Translations under genes and position numbers: made by a program
Notes under the pieces: generated by a model
Told to the model about the DNA's origin: nothing
The model's input: only the letters and a program-made list of their open reading frames with translations
The model's database searches: none
Origin: an uncultured Lachnospiraceae bacterium
GTDB lineage: Bacteria > Bacillota > Clostridia > Lachnospirales > Lachnospiraceae
Direction of reading: 5' to 3'
Length of the DNA: 64,000 nucleotides
Assembly: GCA_947626745.1 (NCBI GenBank)
Contig: CANQTF010000004.1
Span: forward strand, 145,168 to 209,167
In this document: in pieces, positions 63,285 to 64,000 of the stretch
Layout of the letters: the number at the start of each line of letters is the position of its first letter
Position numbering within the stretch: the first letter of the stretch is position 1

Positions 63285-63327
63285 TAAACGTGCCTCACGC
63301 TTTCTTATAGCCCTGCCAAAAGTGAAT

Positions 63328-63373
63328 GCCCTGCTCGATTTGCAGTTTTTGCATTTCGAGCAGGGCTTTTTTT
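63328..63373 (+). terminator. Terminator of the lar operon
   Basis: A perfect 11-bp stem (GCCCTGCTCGA / TCGAGCAGGGC) followed by seven T, 44 bp after the larE stop. Confidence 0.95.
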
Positions 63374-63422
63374 CGTCTGCTGAATCTATTATGAGTTCCT
63401 TTTGACTTTCTCTCGTCTGCAA

Positions 63423-63938
63423 TTAGTACCAATCATGCTTTTCATTTCTGTCAAGCCGGTTCATTTGCTGCATTTCTTCGTCTGTCAATTCAAAGTTAAA
63501 TATGTCAAGATTTTCATGGATATGGTCGGGATTGCTCGAACCGGGTATGACTACCACACCTTTTTGCAGATTCCACCGCAGTATCACCTGTGCAGACGTT
63601 ACACCGTGTGCTTCGGCGATCTCTGAAATCACGCTGTCGCCAAGCAGCTCCGAGGTGTGTCCTCTGCCACCGAAAGGATACCACCCCTGAACAACGATTC
63701 CAAGACTTTGAATATACGGAATCACATCGTTTTCCTGATAGTACGGGTGGATTTCGTTCTGGACAAGCGCCGGGGTGATATTCACCTGCGGCAAGAATTT
63801 CTCCAGTTCTTCCACATAAAAGTTCGATAAACCGAGCGAATGGATTTTCCCATCCTCAACGAATTTTTCCATCGCAAGATAGGCTTTCACATCATTTTTT
63901 CCAGGATGATGGAGCAGCATCATGTCTGCTTGTGTCAA
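63423..63938 (-). pseudogene. Aldo/keto reductase, 5'-truncated
   Basis: 171 codons matching the C-terminal 60 per cent of the AKR family (ALVQNEIHPYYQENDVIPY, QGWYPFGGRGHT, QVILRWNLQKGVVVIPGSS, ending EKHDWY). The N-terminal part with the catalytic Asp/Tyr/Lys is missing: upstream the frame runs into T-rich DNA and an in-frame TAG at 63990-63992. Relative to intact members about 110 residues are lost, so it is inactive. Confidence 0.85.
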
Positions 63939-63971
63939 GTAAGGAATAAAAAAAATTTCATTTTTTTGCGA

Positions 63972-63998
63972 GCCACAGGCAAAGCCTGCCTATGGCTC
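63972..63998. terminator. Hairpin at the right edge
   Basis: AGCCA-C-AGGCA-AAGCC-TGCCT-A-TGGCT folds into a stem with one internal mismatch, followed on the minus strand by A- and T-rich runs. It may be the terminator of a gene beyond the window or the end of an inserted element. Confidence 0.5.
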
Positions 63999-64000
63999 AT

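Overview
The window looks like a chromosome segment of a moderately GC-rich anaerobic Firmicute, most likely Lachnospiraceae (Clostridium cluster XIVa). The basis is the gene content (infC-rpmI-rplT with an AUU-type infC start, a T-box threonyl-tRNA synthetase, DUF1540, DUF2974/Mbeg1, an FprA flavodiiron protein, NifS/NifU/Rrf2, M56/BlaI, an MCP and an EAL protein), strong AGGAGG-type ribosome binding sites and near-consensus sigma-A promoters. No species can be assigned from the sequence alone.

Positions 1-31 kb are dense ordinary chromosome, almost all on the minus strand: a DUF2974 esterase-like protein (cut by the left edge), a nucleoid-associated protein, an AGCS amino-acid symporter (plus strand), an MCP, two MATE exporters, an Fe-S aldo/keto reductase, an Fe-S assembly operon (nifS-nifU-rrf2, running on into a ZIP transporter) with a visible promoter/operator, a tRNA-Pro, an EAL phosphodiesterase, PepD, the IF3-L35-L20 operon with an attenuated leader, a polytopic GT39-like protein, thrS with a T-box, SEC-C and HIT proteins, an ECF sigma/DUF4179 pair, a hydrolase, a nitroreductase, and a BlaI/M56 sensor/lipoprotein operon.

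At 31.1-33.1 kb lies an AT-rich two-gene island, an SMC/ABC-like AAA ATPase overlapping a TOPRIM-like protein. It resembles OLD/PARIS-type anti-phage modules and is the best candidate for an undescribed system here. From 33 to 45 kb ordinary genes resume: two Gfo/Idh/MocA oxidoreductases, a ketopantoate-reductase-like protein, a flavodiiron protein, a second GT39-like protein translationally coupled to a small MCP-tail-like ORF, a HAD phosphatase, a LysR regulator, purA and a heavy-metal P-type ATPase.

From 45 to 64 kb the window becomes a rearranged accessory region. It holds a deletion scar joining a truncated plus-strand gene to a truncated radical SAM gene, a FliD-like/coiled-coil pair, an AlbA/Schlafen-type regulator with an iteron-like operator, a patatin, and a 798-bp direct duplication (an AlkZ-related gene plus the end of a MATE gene) bracketing a glycosyltransferase and remnants of a C39 peptidase and a Fic-associated antitoxin. 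It then continues with a MATE gene, an iron alcohol dehydrogenase divergent from an AraC regulator, remnants of flavodoxin and SDR genes, and a clean operon of two uncharacterised small membrane proteins followed by larB, larC and larE (nickel-pincer cofactor synthesis). A 5'-truncated aldo/keto reductase ends the window.

One genome-scale signal stands out. The decamer GTTTACATAA (or its complement) occurs ten times between 0.36 and 40.6 kb, seven of them inside genes, and not once in the last 23 kb.
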